DNA from: JBEDUK01 sp040414485
GTDB lineage: Bacteria; Actinomycetota; UBA4738
DNA: 64,000 nt
Reading direction: 5' to 3'
Assembly: GCA_040414485.1 (NCBI GenBank)
Contig: JBEDUK010000110.1
Coordinates: forward strand, 1-64,000
Shown: positions 17,307 to 25,907 of the stretch, in pieces
How the letters are laid out: each line of letters starts with the position of its first letter
Numbering within the stretch: the first letter of the stretch is position 1
Notes under the pieces: generated by a model
What the model was told of the DNA's origin: nothing
The model's database searches: none
Seen by the model: only the letters and a program-made list of their open reading frames with translations
Made by a program: the position numbers and the translations under genes

Positions 17307-18530
17307 TCAGAATTCCAACGGGCACCACGGCGGCGGGTCCGCGGCGAACATCCGGCTCGCCAGGTCGACGGCGCCTGCCCGCTCCTCGAACACACGCCCC
17401 GCGGTCGCCAGTTGGTGGAAGGTCGTGCCGCCCAGGAACGCGGCCCCCAGGGCGGTCGCGTCGACGCGGATGTGCGGTTCGGCCGGAGAGGGCCGGCATG
17501 CCGCGCCGTTCGGCCCGCCCTGGAGCTCGTACGTTCCCTCGGTCCACGGGCAGAACGCGTCGCGAACGTCCAGGACGATCGATCCCTCGGCGCCGTACGT
17601 CCGCCCGCCGAGCGCCGCCGGCACGTCGACCACGCGCACGAACAGCGCGTCGGTCAGCGCGAACCGGAGGCGTCGCGGCTCGGTGATCATGTGCAACAGC
17701 GGCTCGTCCGACGGCCGGCCCCAGGCTTCGACCTTCTTGATGAGGTCGATGCCGAAGACGTACCGCCACAGCGCCTCGTACGCGGCCGGCGTCTCGGCGA
17801 ACAGATGGCGTACCGACACCGTGCCGCCCGGCAGGCCGTCGGACCATTCGGACTTGACCCGGTACGAACAGATGCCGTCGACGGTGCCGGAGGTCTGGTG
17901 CAGCGTGCAGAAGAGCGCGCTGGCGCCCTCCCGCCAGCGCTCCAGGTCGGCATACGCCGCGGCCCACATCTCGGCGCCGCGTGACGGCATGCCGGGCCGC
18001 TGCCCGCGCACACGGTCGTAGAGAGCCGGGAGCACGCCCAGCGCCTCCTCCCTGCTGACCAGGCGGAGGGTTCCGCCCTGATCGTCAGTCTGGTTGACGA
18101 ATTGCACCCGGTCGCGGTCCGCCTCCATCCGGCCGCCCAGCGTTGCCAGGCCGTAGCCGAACCGCCCGTAGATGGATCCCTCCGATGCCCACAGGCCTGC
18201 CAGCGGCTCGCCCCGATCGCGGACGTCCGACAGTTGCCGGCGCATGAGCGCCGTGAGGATGCCGCGGCGCCGGTGCGTCGGGAGCACGCCGGTGGCGGTC
18301 ACGCCGGCCATCGGGAGGTCGCCGCCGGGCACCGTCACGCTCATGGTGTCGATGAGGGTCGTGCCCACGATCGCCTCGCCGTCGAACGCGGCCAGCGAAC
18401 GGTCGAGCTCGGAGACGCCGCGCCAGAGCGCGGTGCTCTCCTTGTCGGGATGGTCGCCGAACGCGTTCTGGTCGACCTTGACGAAGGCGTCGAATTCCTC
18501 GGGCTGGATGGGACGGATATCGATGTCCAT
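17307..18530 (-). CDS. Eis-like GNAT N-acetyltransferase
   Basis: A 407-residue protein, the usual Eis length. The N-terminal GNAT domain has VTATGVLPTHRRRGILTALMRRQL, the acetyl-CoA loop with an Arg-rich Gly motif, then ASEGSIYGRFGYGLAT, which is characteristic of the Eis family. The C-terminal half carries a sterol-carrier-like domain ending in the terminal carboxylate (WCPLEF), used as catalytic base in Eis. Family members acetylate lysines or aminoglycosides. ATG 18530 was chosen because the upstream extension has no family sequence. Confidence 0.87.
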   Translation of the reverse strand: MDIDIRPIQPEEFDAFVKVDQNAFGDHPDKESTALWRGVSELDRSLAAFDGEAIVGTTLIDTMSVTVPGGDLPMAGVTATGVLPTHRRRGILTALMRRQLSDVRDRGEPLAGLWASEGSIYGRFGYGLATLGGRMEADRDRVQFVNQTDDQGGTLRLVSREEALGVLPALYDRVRGQRPGMPSRGAEMWAAAYADLERWREGASALFCTLHQTSGTVDGICSYRVKSEWSDGLPGGTVSVRHLFAETPAAYEALWRYVFGIDLIKKVEAWGRPSDEPLLHMITEPRRLRFALTDALFVRVVDVPAALGGRTYGAEGSIVLDVRDAFCPWTEGTYELQGGPNGAACRPSPAEPHIRVDATALGAAFLGGTTFHQLATAGRVFEERAGAVDLASRMFAADPPPWCPLEF

Positions 18531-18655
18531 GCTGGGTAGAACCTCGGTGATCGGTCTGATTCGGGCCGCCGGCCGCGGTCGCGGGAAGCCGCGTCGCGAG
18601 GGCCCGACTTTAGCAGGGGCATTCGCGCTGGTACGACCCGTTGCCGAGGGGTACC

Positions 18656-19411
18656 ATGGTCCGCCACATGACCGCCATTCGCGACCCGGAGACCCAGACA
18701 TACACGTGGCGCGGCCGAGGCGGTCCCTTCGACCTCCTCCTCGGGCCCCGAACGTTCGCCCCGAGCCGCACCAGCGTGGAGGTTGCGGAGGAGATCCAGA
18801 TCCGTCCCGGCGACACGGTGATCGACGTGGGGTGCGGGTCGGGCGTCCTCGCCTTCATCGCTGCGCGACTGGGCGCGGGACACGTGTTCGGGACCGACGT
18901 GAACGAGGAGGCGGTCCGGTTCGCGCGGCGCAACGCGGAGGTGCTCGGCGTGGCCGATCGCGTGGAGTTCCGGGTCGGGAACCTGTTCGAGCCGCTTCGC
19001 GGCGTGCAGGCGGACGTCGTGATCGGCGACGTGGCCGGCATCCCAGACGCGCTGGCCGAGGCCACCGGCTGGTATCCCGGCGGGTTCAGCGGCGGACCCA
19101 CCGGCGCCGAGGTCCCGGTGGCGATGATCGAGGCCACACGCTCGCACCTTCGGCCCGGCGGCCGGCTGTACCTGCCGACGGGCTCGATCCAGGACGAGGG
19201 GGCCGTGCTCCGGGCGGCGCGAACGATCTTCGGCGAGAGCCGGATGAGGCAGCTTCGCGAGCGGCTTTTCCCGCTTCCAGCGAAGCTGAGCGACTCGCAG
19301 GTCATCCGCCGGCTGATGGAGTCCGGCGTCGTGAGCCTGATCCGGAAGGGCAGCCGGCTCCTGTGGGCGATGCGTGTGTGGGAGTGCGAAGCGCCTCCGG
19401 CCACCGCCTGA
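18656..19411 (+). CDS. SAM-dependent methyltransferase, PrmA-like
   Basis: A protein of about 251 residues with a Rossmann methyltransferase core. Motif I is VIDVGCGSGVLAF, followed by the acidic GTDVNEEAVRFARRNAE segment. The early FDLLLGPRTFAPSRTS segment resembles the region before the core in ribosomal-protein-L11-type methyltransferases. The expected NPPY-like catalytic motif is replaced by IGDVAGIPD, so the methyl acceptor is uncertain. ATG 18668 is an alternative start, 10 bases after a TACCAT hexamer (18652-18657). The kelch lipoprotein starts 4 bases after the stop. Confidence 0.75.
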   Translation: MVRHMTAIRDPETQTYTWRGRGGPFDLLLGPRTFAPSRTSVEVAEEIQIRPGDTVIDVGCGSGVLAFIAARLGAGHVFGTDVNEEAVRFARRNAEVLGVADRVEFRVGNLFEPLRGVQADVVIGDVAGIPDALAEATGWYPGGFSGGPTGAEVPVAMIEATRSHLRPGGRLYLPTGSIQDEGAVLRAARTIFGESRMRQLRERLFPLPAKLSDSQVIRRLMESGVVSLIRKGSRLLWAMRVWECEAPPATA

Positions 19412-19415
19412 GCGC

Positions 19416-20513
19416 GTGACGTCGGCGCGCCCGGGCCGCCGTTTCGGCGCCGGGGCCCCCCGCGGGCGCGGGTCGCCGCCTCCCACTCGATCCGACCGAC
19501 GTCTGCGCTTCGCGGCCTTCGGATTGCTCGCCGCGCTCGCGACGCTCGTCGCCGCGGCGTGCCGAAGCGCGCCGGCAGGGACCGGCTCGCCGACCCCAAC
19601 CGCCGGCGGCGGCACCGGCGGCACGCCGCCCGCGTCGGCGGCGCGCCCGGTCAGGCTGACGGTCGCCCGCGCGGCGTTCGCCCTTCCGGCGGCGGTCCAG
19701 CGGGCGGTCGCGATCGTCGATGGCGGGACATTGGTCGTGGCCGGAGGCCTGGACGCGTCCGATTCGTCCACCGACGCGGTCGCGGGCATGGACGTCGCTT
19801 CCGGACACGCGGGGTCCATCGGCACCATGCCGAACAGGTTCCACGACGCCGCCGCCGCGTCGATCGGCGGCCGGTTGTTCGTCTTCGGGGGGGGCGTCGG
19901 CGGCGCGAGCTCGGACGCGGTCCAGCGATTCGATCCTTCGACCGGAGCGGGAGCGGTGGTGGCCCACCTGCCCACGCCGCTCTCCGACGTCTCGGCCGGA
20001 ACGGTCGGCGGCGAGGTCTACCTGGTGGGCGGCTACGACGGGGTCACGCCGCAGCGCGGGATCCTGGGAACGATCGACGGCATGAGCTTCGAACGGGTCG
20101 GGTCGCTCTCGCGCGGTCTCCGCTACACGGCCGTGACCGGGGCCGACGGCCGTCTGATCATCGCGGGCGGCGAGACGCCGTCCGGCCCGGTCTCGACCGT
20201 CATGGCGTTCGATCCCCGAACCTCGAAGGTTCAACGGATCGCGAGTCTGCCCGTCCCGGTGGGACACGCGGCGGCGTTCGCGCTCGGCGGATTCGTGTTC
20301 GTCGCCGGCGGCCTCGATGCCGCCGGGCATGCGGTCCGAACGATCACGGCGATCGATCCCGCGACCGGCGCCGTGACGCCCGCGGGTCGTCTTCCGGCGC
20401 CCCTGTCGGACGCGGCCGTCGCGCAGGCCGGCGGCCGGGCGTACCTGGCCGGCGGATGGAACGGCGGGGCGGTGAACGCCGTGCTCGAGGCGCAGGTCCG
20501 GGCCGCCTCGTGA
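19416..20513 (+). CDS. Kelch-repeat lipoprotein
   Basis: A 365-residue exported protein. A basic N-terminus is followed by a hydrophobic stretch ending in a lipobox (LVAAAC near residue 49), then a Gly/Pro/Thr linker. The mature part contains about six kelch-type repeats with the double-glycine turn, such as TLVVAGGLDAS, LFVFGGGVGG, VYLVGGYDG, LIIAGGETP, VFVAGGLDA and AYLAGGWNGG, which implies a six-bladed beta propeller. It is probably membrane-anchored and binds a ligand or sugar; there is no sign of a catalytic site. GTG 19416 follows the methyltransferase stop closely. Confidence 0.8.
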   Translation: MTSARPGRRFGAGAPRGRGSPPPTRSDRRLRFAAFGLLAALATLVAAACRSAPAGTGSPTPTAGGGTGGTPPASAARPVRLTVARAAFALPAAVQRAVAIVDGGTLVVAGGLDASDSSTDAVAGMDVASGHAGSIGTMPNRFHDAAAASIGGRLFVFGGGVGGASSDAVQRFDPSTGAGAVVAHLPTPLSDVSAGTVGGEVYLVGGYDGVTPQRGILGTIDGMSFERVGSLSRGLRYTAVTGADGRLIIAGGETPSGPVSTVMAFDPRTSKVQRIASLPVPVGHAAAFALGGFVFVAGGLDAAGHAVRTITAIDPATGAVTPAGRLPAPLSDAAVAQAGGRAYLAGGWNGGAVNAVLEAQVRAAS

Positions 20514-20551
20514 AGGTCTCGTTGTGAACGCCCACGGCCACTCCGCTTACC

Positions 20552-20557
20552 TACAGT
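20552..20557 (+). promoter_or_regulatory. -10-like hexamer TACAGT, leaderless context
   Basis: TACAGT ends 6 bases before the GTG at 20564 of the CPBP-family gene. No ribosome-binding sequence fits in the gap. Confidence 0.5.
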
Positions 20558-20563
20558 GACCCC

Positions 20564-21301
20564 GTGGCGGTGACACTCGTGCGTTCGACCAGGCGTGTGC
20601 GGCTCACGGAAGAGCTGGTCATCGTCCTTTCCCTGACGCTCCTGCAGAGCGCCGCGTACGCGATCGTGAACTTCCTCTCGGCGCCGGTCTCCGGGGTGAC
20701 GGTCGCGTCGGCGGACCAGAACAGCCAGTTGCTGCTCCAGCTGATGGACTTCGCCTTCGGCCTGGCCCCCGTCGCGCTGGTCCTGTACCTCATCCGGCAG
20801 GACGACGAGCCGCCGGCTCGGTTCGGATTGGCCTCGCCGCTCGGGTTCGGCTCGGACCTGGCGCTCGGCGGCTTCCTGGCGACGACCGTCGCGATCGTCG
20901 GGATCGGCATCTACGTGGGCTCGGTCAGCCTGCACCTGAACAGGTTCGTGGTGCCGGTGCCGCCGCTCGGGCACTGGTGGACGATCCCCATGCTGATCCT
21001 GACCGCGATCGAGGCCGGCCTGCTCGAAGAGCTGATCGTGGTCGGCTACATGATCACGCGGGCCGAACAGATCGGCATCTCGACTGCCGCCGCCGTCGCC
21101 ATGAGCGCGGTGCTGCGCGGTTCGTACCACCTGTACCAGGGGTGGGGCGGCTTCGCCGGCAACCTGCTCCTGGGCCTGTTCTTCGGCATGGTGTTCGTGC
21201 GAACCCGCCGGGTCTGGCCGTTGGTGATCGCCCACGCCATGATCGACACGCTCGCCGGGCTCGGCTACATCGTGTTCCACAACCACCTGCCGGGCCTGTA
21301 G
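20564..21301 (+). CDS. CPBP-family intramembrane glutamic protease homolog
   Basis: A 245-residue membrane protein with seven or so hydrophobic segments. The CPBP core is visible: IEAGLLEELIVVGY carries the paired glutamates, and SYHLYQGWGGF plus IAHAMIDT supply the later histidines. In the usual motif the glutamates are followed by xxxRG; here the arginine is replaced by Val (EELIVVGY). The family includes prenyl-protein-type endopeptidases and bacteriocin self-immunity proteins. Activity is therefore plausible but not assured. It converges on the DoxX-Rieske gene. Confidence 0.8.
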   Translation: MAVTLVRSTRRVRLTEELVIVLSLTLLQSAAYAIVNFLSAPVSGVTVASADQNSQLLLQLMDFAFGLAPVALVLYLIRQDDEPPARFGLASPLGFGSDLALGGFLATTVAIVGIGIYVGSVSLHLNRFVVPVPPLGHWWTIPMLILTAIEAGLLEELIVVGYMITRAEQIGISTAAAVAMSAVLRGSYHLYQGWGGFAGNLLLGLFFGMVFVRTRRVWPLVIAHAMIDTLAGLGYIVFHNHLPGL

Positions 21302-21324
21302 CGATCCGGCGCGATCCTCGCGCA

Positions 21325-22308
21325 CTACTCCTTCGCCAGCACCTCGCCGGTCTGGTGGTCGATCGTCACCGGGATGGCGGGGAGCGGCACGGGCGCCGGT
21401 CCACCGATCACCTGCGCCCCCCGCTTCGGGTCGAATTCGGCGCCGTGACACGGGCAGAACAGCACGCCCGAGCCCGGGTCGAAGTCGACCAGGCACCCGG
21501 CGTGCGTGCAGACCCGGCTGTACGCGGCGACCTTGTCCGTCCCCAGCCGGCAGAGCACGGCCGGGCCCTGCGACGGATCGTGGAACGGTACGGCGCCACC
21601 CACCGGCACGCTGTCCAGCCGCGCGATCGGCGTCCCGGCGGGAGCGGTCGGCTCGGTCGTCGGCGCCCCACCGCCGTGCGGCGACCGCGTCCCGTTGGGC
21701 CGGGGCGTGTGTCCGTTCTCGGTGGGGGACCCGGGCGTCTCCCCACCGAGCACGGACGTCCTGGGCGGCTTGCCCGCGAGGACCGACCCCGCGATCCCGA
21801 GCAGGAACGAGCCGGCGACCAGCGTCGCGCCGCGAAGGAATCTGCGTCGGGCGATCTCCTGCTCGACGATCGCGCGGTGGCGTGGCGGAAGGGGCGCCGC
21901 GCGTTCGAGCTCCGCGCGCCGGGCCGTGATCAAGCCGGCCAGGTAGGCGCCCCACGCCACCGCGTAGATCGAGTCGGACCCCAGGAAGTACGGGTGCACG
22001 TGCCAGGTCGCCGACAGGAAGAGCACCAGGTTGATCCCGAGCCCGATCGCCGCCGACGTGATCGGCGCGATCGCGAGCAGCGTGCCGATCCCCACCGCGA
22101 TCTCGATCAGCGCGATCGCGACCCCGGTCAGCGGCGCGACGTGCGCGAGCGCCGAGATGACCGGTCCGATGGGGCTTCCCTGGGCGAACGCGCGCAGCTG
22201 GTTCCCGATGTACCCCGGCGTGCCCGAATGCAGGAACGAAGCGTCCAGGAACTTCTGAACGCCCGCATAGACGAACGTCACGCCCAGGAACGCGCGGAGG
22301 ATCCGCAT
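21325..22308 (-). CDS. DoxX-family membrane domain fused to a Rieske [2Fe-2S] domain
   Basis: A 327-residue fusion. Residues 1-130 form four membrane segments of the DoxX / DoxD type (FVYAGVQKFLD start, WHVHPYFLGSD loop). Residues 154-172 are a twin-arginine-like anchor, RRRFLRGATLVAGS. A Pro/Gly/Thr linker follows, then a Rieske domain with both cluster motifs, CTHAGC (267-272) and CPCHGAEF (285-292). It is probably a membrane redox protein with its iron-sulfur domain outside the membrane. ATG 22308 follows GGGAGGAG by 12 bases. No other electron-transfer genes adjoin it. Confidence 0.85.
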   Translation of the reverse strand: MRILRAFLGVTFVYAGVQKFLDASFLHSGTPGYIGNQLRAFAQGSPIGPVISALAHVAPLTGVAIALIEIAVGIGTLLAIAPITSAAIGLGINLVLFLSATWHVHPYFLGSDSIYAVAWGAYLAGLITARRAELERAAPLPPRHRAIVEQEIARRRFLRGATLVAGSFLLGIAGSVLAGKPPRTSVLGGETPGSPTENGHTPRPNGTRSPHGGGAPTTEPTAPAGTPIARLDSVPVGGAVPFHDPSQGPAVLCRLGTDKVAAYSRVCTHAGCLVDFDPGSGVLFCPCHGAEFDPKRGAQVIGGPAPVPLPAIPVTIDHQTGEVLAKE

Positions 22309-22475
22309 CGTCCATGACTGCTCCTCCCACGTTCTGCGCAGGGAGGGAAGCGGAATGGGGCCCGGTCGTGAGGTTGCCACGGCGGCCCAGTATCGGGGGC
22401 GCGCGTTGGCCCTGCGTGTGAAGAAGGTTTGTGTTTGGTTCGAATCGGTGGCGATGGCGCGCCGACCGTCACAGG

Positions 22476-23147
22476 ATGGGCGCCGTGCACGTTCTATTGG
22501 TCGAGGACGAACGCCGCTTCGCCCGCCTGCTCGCGCGGCGGCTGGAGGATGCCGGCTACCGGACGTCCGTCGCCTTCGACGGCCAGCAGGGGCTCGTCCG
22601 CGCATCGTCGGACGGCCTGGACGTCGCCATCATCGATGTCATGGTTCCGGTGATGGACGGCATCGCCCTGACCAGGACGCTGCGCGACCGGGGGTCGCAG
22701 CTTCCGATCATCATGCTCACCGCGCGCGACGCGGTGGACGATCGCGTGAAGGGCCTGTCGGCCGGAGCGGACGACTACCTCATCAAGCCCTTCGCGTTCG
22801 CGGAGCTCCTGGCGCGTCTGGACGCCCTCACGCGCCGGGTGGGCCGGACCACGCGGCTCGCGTACGGGCCGGTGGAGATGGACGTCCCCGCGCACCGCGT
22901 CACCGTCGACGGCACGGTGCTGGATCTGACGCCCAAGGAATTCGACCTGCTGGAGTGCCTCCTTCGGGGCACGGGGCGGGTCCTGACCCGGGCCGAGATC
23001 AAGGAGTACGTGTGGGACTTCACCTTCGACGCGCCGACGAAGGTGGTGGACCTCTACGTCCATTACCTCCGCCGAAAGCTCGAGGCTGCGGGCGCGCCCG
23101 ACGTGATCGAGACGATCCGCGGCGTCGGGTACTCGATCGGCCGGTGA
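22476..23147 (+). CDS. OmpR/PhoB-family response regulator
   Basis: A 223-residue two-domain regulator. The receiver has the acidic pair in LLVEDERRF, the phosphoacceptor Asp in AIIDVMVPVMDG and the switch Lys in YLIKPF. The C-terminal winged helix is the PhoB type, with LTPKEFDLLECLL and the recognition helix VVDLYVHYLRRKLE. It should bind DNA when phosphorylated by the kinase encoded 25 bases downstream. GTG 22485 is an alternative start. The target genes are unknown; the divergent DoxX-Rieske gene is the nearest candidate. Confidence 0.93.
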   Translation: MGAVHVLLVEDERRFARLLARRLEDAGYRTSVAFDGQQGLVRASSDGLDVAIIDVMVPVMDGIALTRTLRDRGSQLPIIMLTARDAVDDRVKGLSAGADDYLIKPFAFAELLARLDALTRRVGRTTRLAYGPVEMDVPAHRVTVDGTVLDLTPKEFDLLECLLRGTGRVLTRAEIKEYVWDFTFDAPTKVVDLYVHYLRRKLEAAGAPDVIETIRGVGYSIGR

Positions 23148-23172
23148 GCAGAGCGGCACCGGGAACGTTGGG

Positions 23173-24489
23173 ATGACGGCGGCCGTGCGGGGCGGCTCCA
23201 TCGATCGCCGCTCCCTCGAGCGAGGTCCCGGGGACCGAGCCTCCCGCGGCCGGTCGCCCGTCTTCCGGTCGCTGCGCCTGCGGATGGCGCTGTCGCATGG
23301 GGTCGTGCTCGCGGCCATCGTGGTGATCCTCGGCGGTCTGGGGTACTTCCTGCTGGCCCGGAATCTCGACCGACAGGTCACGGCCGATCTGGTGCAGGCC
23401 GCCAGCGAACAGGCCGACCGGGTCCAGGAGCTCGGCCGGGCGATCCCGGCCCCGGACAGCGACGCGCCCTCGGCGACGTCCACGCTGGTCGCGGTGTTCG
23501 AACCGAGCGGAGCCATCGTCGGGGAACGGGACATCCCGGCCTGGCTCCGCCCGCACGAGGTCCGAGTGGCGGAAGCGACCGTCTCGGAAGAACGCGTCCG
23601 GCTGGTCACGCAGCGGGCCCACCTTCCGGGTGGGGCATGGGTCTCGGTCGTCGCCGGCCGCTCGCTGGAACCCGAGGACGAACTGCTGGACCGGGTCCGT
23701 TGGCTGCTCCTGGGCGGCGGCGTGCTGGCCGTGGCGCTCAGCATGCTGGCCGGGTGGTTCCTCGCGGGGCGGGCGCTCCGTCCGGTCCGCCGCGCGTACG
23801 AGGCCCAGGCGAACTTCGCCGCCGACGCCTCGCACGAGTTCCGGACGCCGCTCGCATTCGTGCGGTCCGGCGTCGAGGTCATGTCGGAGCAGGACCCCGA
23901 ACTGGGTGAGGAGGTGCTGTCCGAAGTCGACTACCTCACGGGTCTCACGGACCGCCTCCTCACGCTCGCCAGGGCGGACAACGCGTCGCTCGCCCTCACC
24001 CCCGTCCCGGTGCACCTCCTGGCCATCAGCGAACGCTCGATCCAGAGGAACGAGCTCGTGAACGGCGTGACGGTGCGGCTGGCGGTGCCGGGCGTGGACG
24101 GGGACGACATGGCGCTCGGCGATCCGGTGGTGGTCGAGGCGGTCGTGGACGCGATCCTGGAGAACGTCGCCAGGCACGGCGGCGGCGCGGCAGACCTGTC
24201 GGTGAGCCGGCGCGACGGCGCCGTCCGGCTCGTCGTGGCCGACCATGGTCAGGGCATGGCGGGGCCCGACCGGGCGATGGCCTTCGAACGGTTCTACCGC
24301 GCGGATCCGAGCCGGGCGCGAGAGGCCGGCGGTTCGGGCCTCGGGCTCGCGGTGGCGCGCGAGCTGGTCGTGGCTCAGCGCGGCAAGATGTGGCTCGAGG
24401 AGACCCCCGGCGGAGGAGTCACAGCGGTGGTCGAACTGCCGGCCGGTCCCCGGCCGGCAGGCAACGGGTCCGGCGGTCCAGAGGAATGA
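23173..24489 (+). CDS. Sensor histidine kinase
   Basis: A 438-residue membrane sensor kinase. Two membrane segments (about residues 42-62 and 178-200) flank an outside sensor domain of about 115 residues. The HisKA box is FAADASHEFRTPL with the phospho-His. The ATPase domain has an N-box (ILENVARHGG), a G1 box (VADHGQGM) and a G2 box (GGSGLGLAVA). It is paired with the response regulator just upstream. The signal is unknown. The 3' end of the gene forms a GC hairpin (24436-24460) shortly before the terminator. Confidence 0.93.
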   Translation: MTAAVRGGSIDRRSLERGPGDRASRGRSPVFRSLRLRMALSHGVVLAAIVVILGGLGYFLLARNLDRQVTADLVQAASEQADRVQELGRAIPAPDSDAPSATSTLVAVFEPSGAIVGERDIPAWLRPHEVRVAEATVSEERVRLVTQRAHLPGGAWVSVVAGRSLEPEDELLDRVRWLLLGGGVLAVALSMLAGWFLAGRALRPVRRAYEAQANFAADASHEFRTPLAFVRSGVEVMSEQDPELGEEVLSEVDYLTGLTDRLLTLARADNASLALTPVPVHLLAISERSIQRNELVNGVTVRLAVPGVDGDDMALGDPVVVEAVVDAILENVARHGGGAADLSVSRRDGAVRLVVADHGQGMAGPDRAMAFERFYRADPSRAREAGGSGLGLAVARELVVAQRGKMWLEETPGGGVTAVVELPAGPRPAGNGSGGPEE

Positions 24490-24492
24490 GAA

Positions 24493-24523
24493 GAGGGGCG
24501 GCCCCGTTCCGGGGCCGCCCCTC
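24493..24523 (+). terminator. 13-bp perfect hairpin after the two-component operon
   Basis: GAGGGGCGGCCCC (24493-24505) pairs perfectly with GGGGCCGCCCCTC (24511-24523) around a 5-base loop, starting 3 bases after the kinase stop codon. Confidence 0.8.
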
Positions 24524-24684
24524 CTCGGGCCGGACGACGGCTCCCCGTGAAACCAGGGTCACCGTCCTCGCGAGGCCGCAGGTCCCCGCGTTGGGACGGC
24601 CCCCCAACCGCGTCCGGGTCTGTAGATGCGCCGCGCGGCCCGAACCGCTGCACGGACGAGCGCTTTGTCGATCGCGCGCGGGTG

Positions 24685-25788
24685 ATGGATGCTTCCCACG
24701 TGGCGGACACAACCCGCGCGGACGTTCGGCTGACCGGCTTCAGCCACGGGGCCGGGTGCGCGTGCAAGCTCGCGCCCGACGACCTGACCCGCGTGCTGGA
24801 ACAGCTGGCGCCGGCCTCCTATCCGCCCGAGATCCTGGTCTCGCCGGCCACCGGAGACGACGCCGCGGTGGTCCGGCTTCCGGGGGTCCCCGGTACCGCG
24901 CTGGTCCAGACCGTCGACTTCTTCACGCCCATCGTCGACGATCCGTTCGACTGGGGCCGGATCGCGGCCACGAACGCCCTGTCGGACGTCTACGCGATGG
25001 GAGGCCGTCCGATCACCGCCATGAACGTCGTGGCCTGGCCGATCCAGGACCTCTCGGTGGATCTGCTCGCCGACGTCCTGCGAGGTGGTCAGACCGTGGC
25101 CGACGCGGCGGGCGTCACCGTGGTCGGCGGTCATTCGATCCACGATCCCGAGCCGAAGTACGGCATGGCGGTCACGGGGCTGGTCGATCCCCTGCGGATC
25201 GTGCGGAATTCCGAGATGCGGCCGCGTGACCGGCTCGTGCTCACGAAGCCGCTCGGCCTGGGCGTCATCTCGACCGCCATCAAGGCCGGCCGGGCGGACG
25301 CGGCCACGGTCGCGCGCGCCGTGGACGTCATGACGACGCTGAACGCGGCGGCGTCGGAGGCCATGGTCGAAGCGGGCGTCCGGGCCGCGACCGACGTGAC
25401 CGGTTTCGGCCTGCTGGGTCACCTGCACATCGCCCTGCGCGCGTCGGGCGCCTCGGCCGTGATCGATGCCGCGGCCGTCCCGTTCATCCCAGGGGCGGTC
25501 CGGCTGGCCCTGGATGGCATGATCCCCGGCGGAACGCGTTCGAACCGAACGTTCGTGGCGCCGTTCACGGACTGGGCGGACCTCGAAGAGGTCGAGCAGT
25601 TCCTCCTCGCCGACGCGCAGACGTCCGGCGGTCTGCTCATGGCGGTCGCCGGCGAGCTGCTTGACGGGCTCGTCGCGGGCCTCGCCGCGCGCGGCGTGAC
25701 CGCGGCCGTCATCGGCGAGGTCGGGGACGGGGCGGCTGGGTCCATCGCCGTGCTTGGGCACGTCGGCCTCGCCGCCGGCCCGGAATAG
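24685..25788 (+). CDS. selD: Selenide, water dikinase
   Basis: A 367-residue SelD that makes selenophosphate from selenide and ATP. The N-terminal catalytic loop is HGAGCACKLAPDDL, so the redox position is cysteine rather than selenocysteine, and the essential Lys follows. Other AIRS-like marks are TGDDAAVV, TVDFFTPIVDDPFDWGRIAATNALSDVYAMGG and DVTGFGLLGHL. Length is typical. No selA, selB, selC or selenouridine synthase gene lies in the window, so the use of selenophosphate in this organism is open. GTG 24682 is an alternative start. Confidence 0.93.
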   Translation: MDASHVADTTRADVRLTGFSHGAGCACKLAPDDLTRVLEQLAPASYPPEILVSPATGDDAAVVRLPGVPGTALVQTVDFFTPIVDDPFDWGRIAATNALSDVYAMGGRPITAMNVVAWPIQDLSVDLLADVLRGGQTVADAAGVTVVGGHSIHDPEPKYGMAVTGLVDPLRIVRNSEMRPRDRLVLTKPLGLGVISTAIKAGRADAATVARAVDVMTTLNAAASEAMVEAGVRAATDVTGFGLLGHLHIALRASGASAVIDAAAVPFIPGAVRLALDGMIPGGTRSNRTFVAPFTDWADLEEVEQFLLADAQTSGGLLMAVAGELLDGLVAGLAARGVTAAVIGEVGDGAAGSIAVLGHVGLAAGPE

Positions 25789-25907
25789 GCGAGGCGGCTC
25801 GAGGCGTTCCGAACCGTCGCCGGCGATGAACCCGTTCGCGGTTCCGGGGATGGGAGCGCCGCCGGTCGATTCCGACTAAACAGATAGGATTTGCCCCGAT
25901 CCGAAAG

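Noticed and set aside
24524..24684. Possible tRNA-Sec gene in the gap before selD
   Set aside because: No TCA anticodon loop, long acceptor stem or T arm can be found in the gap.
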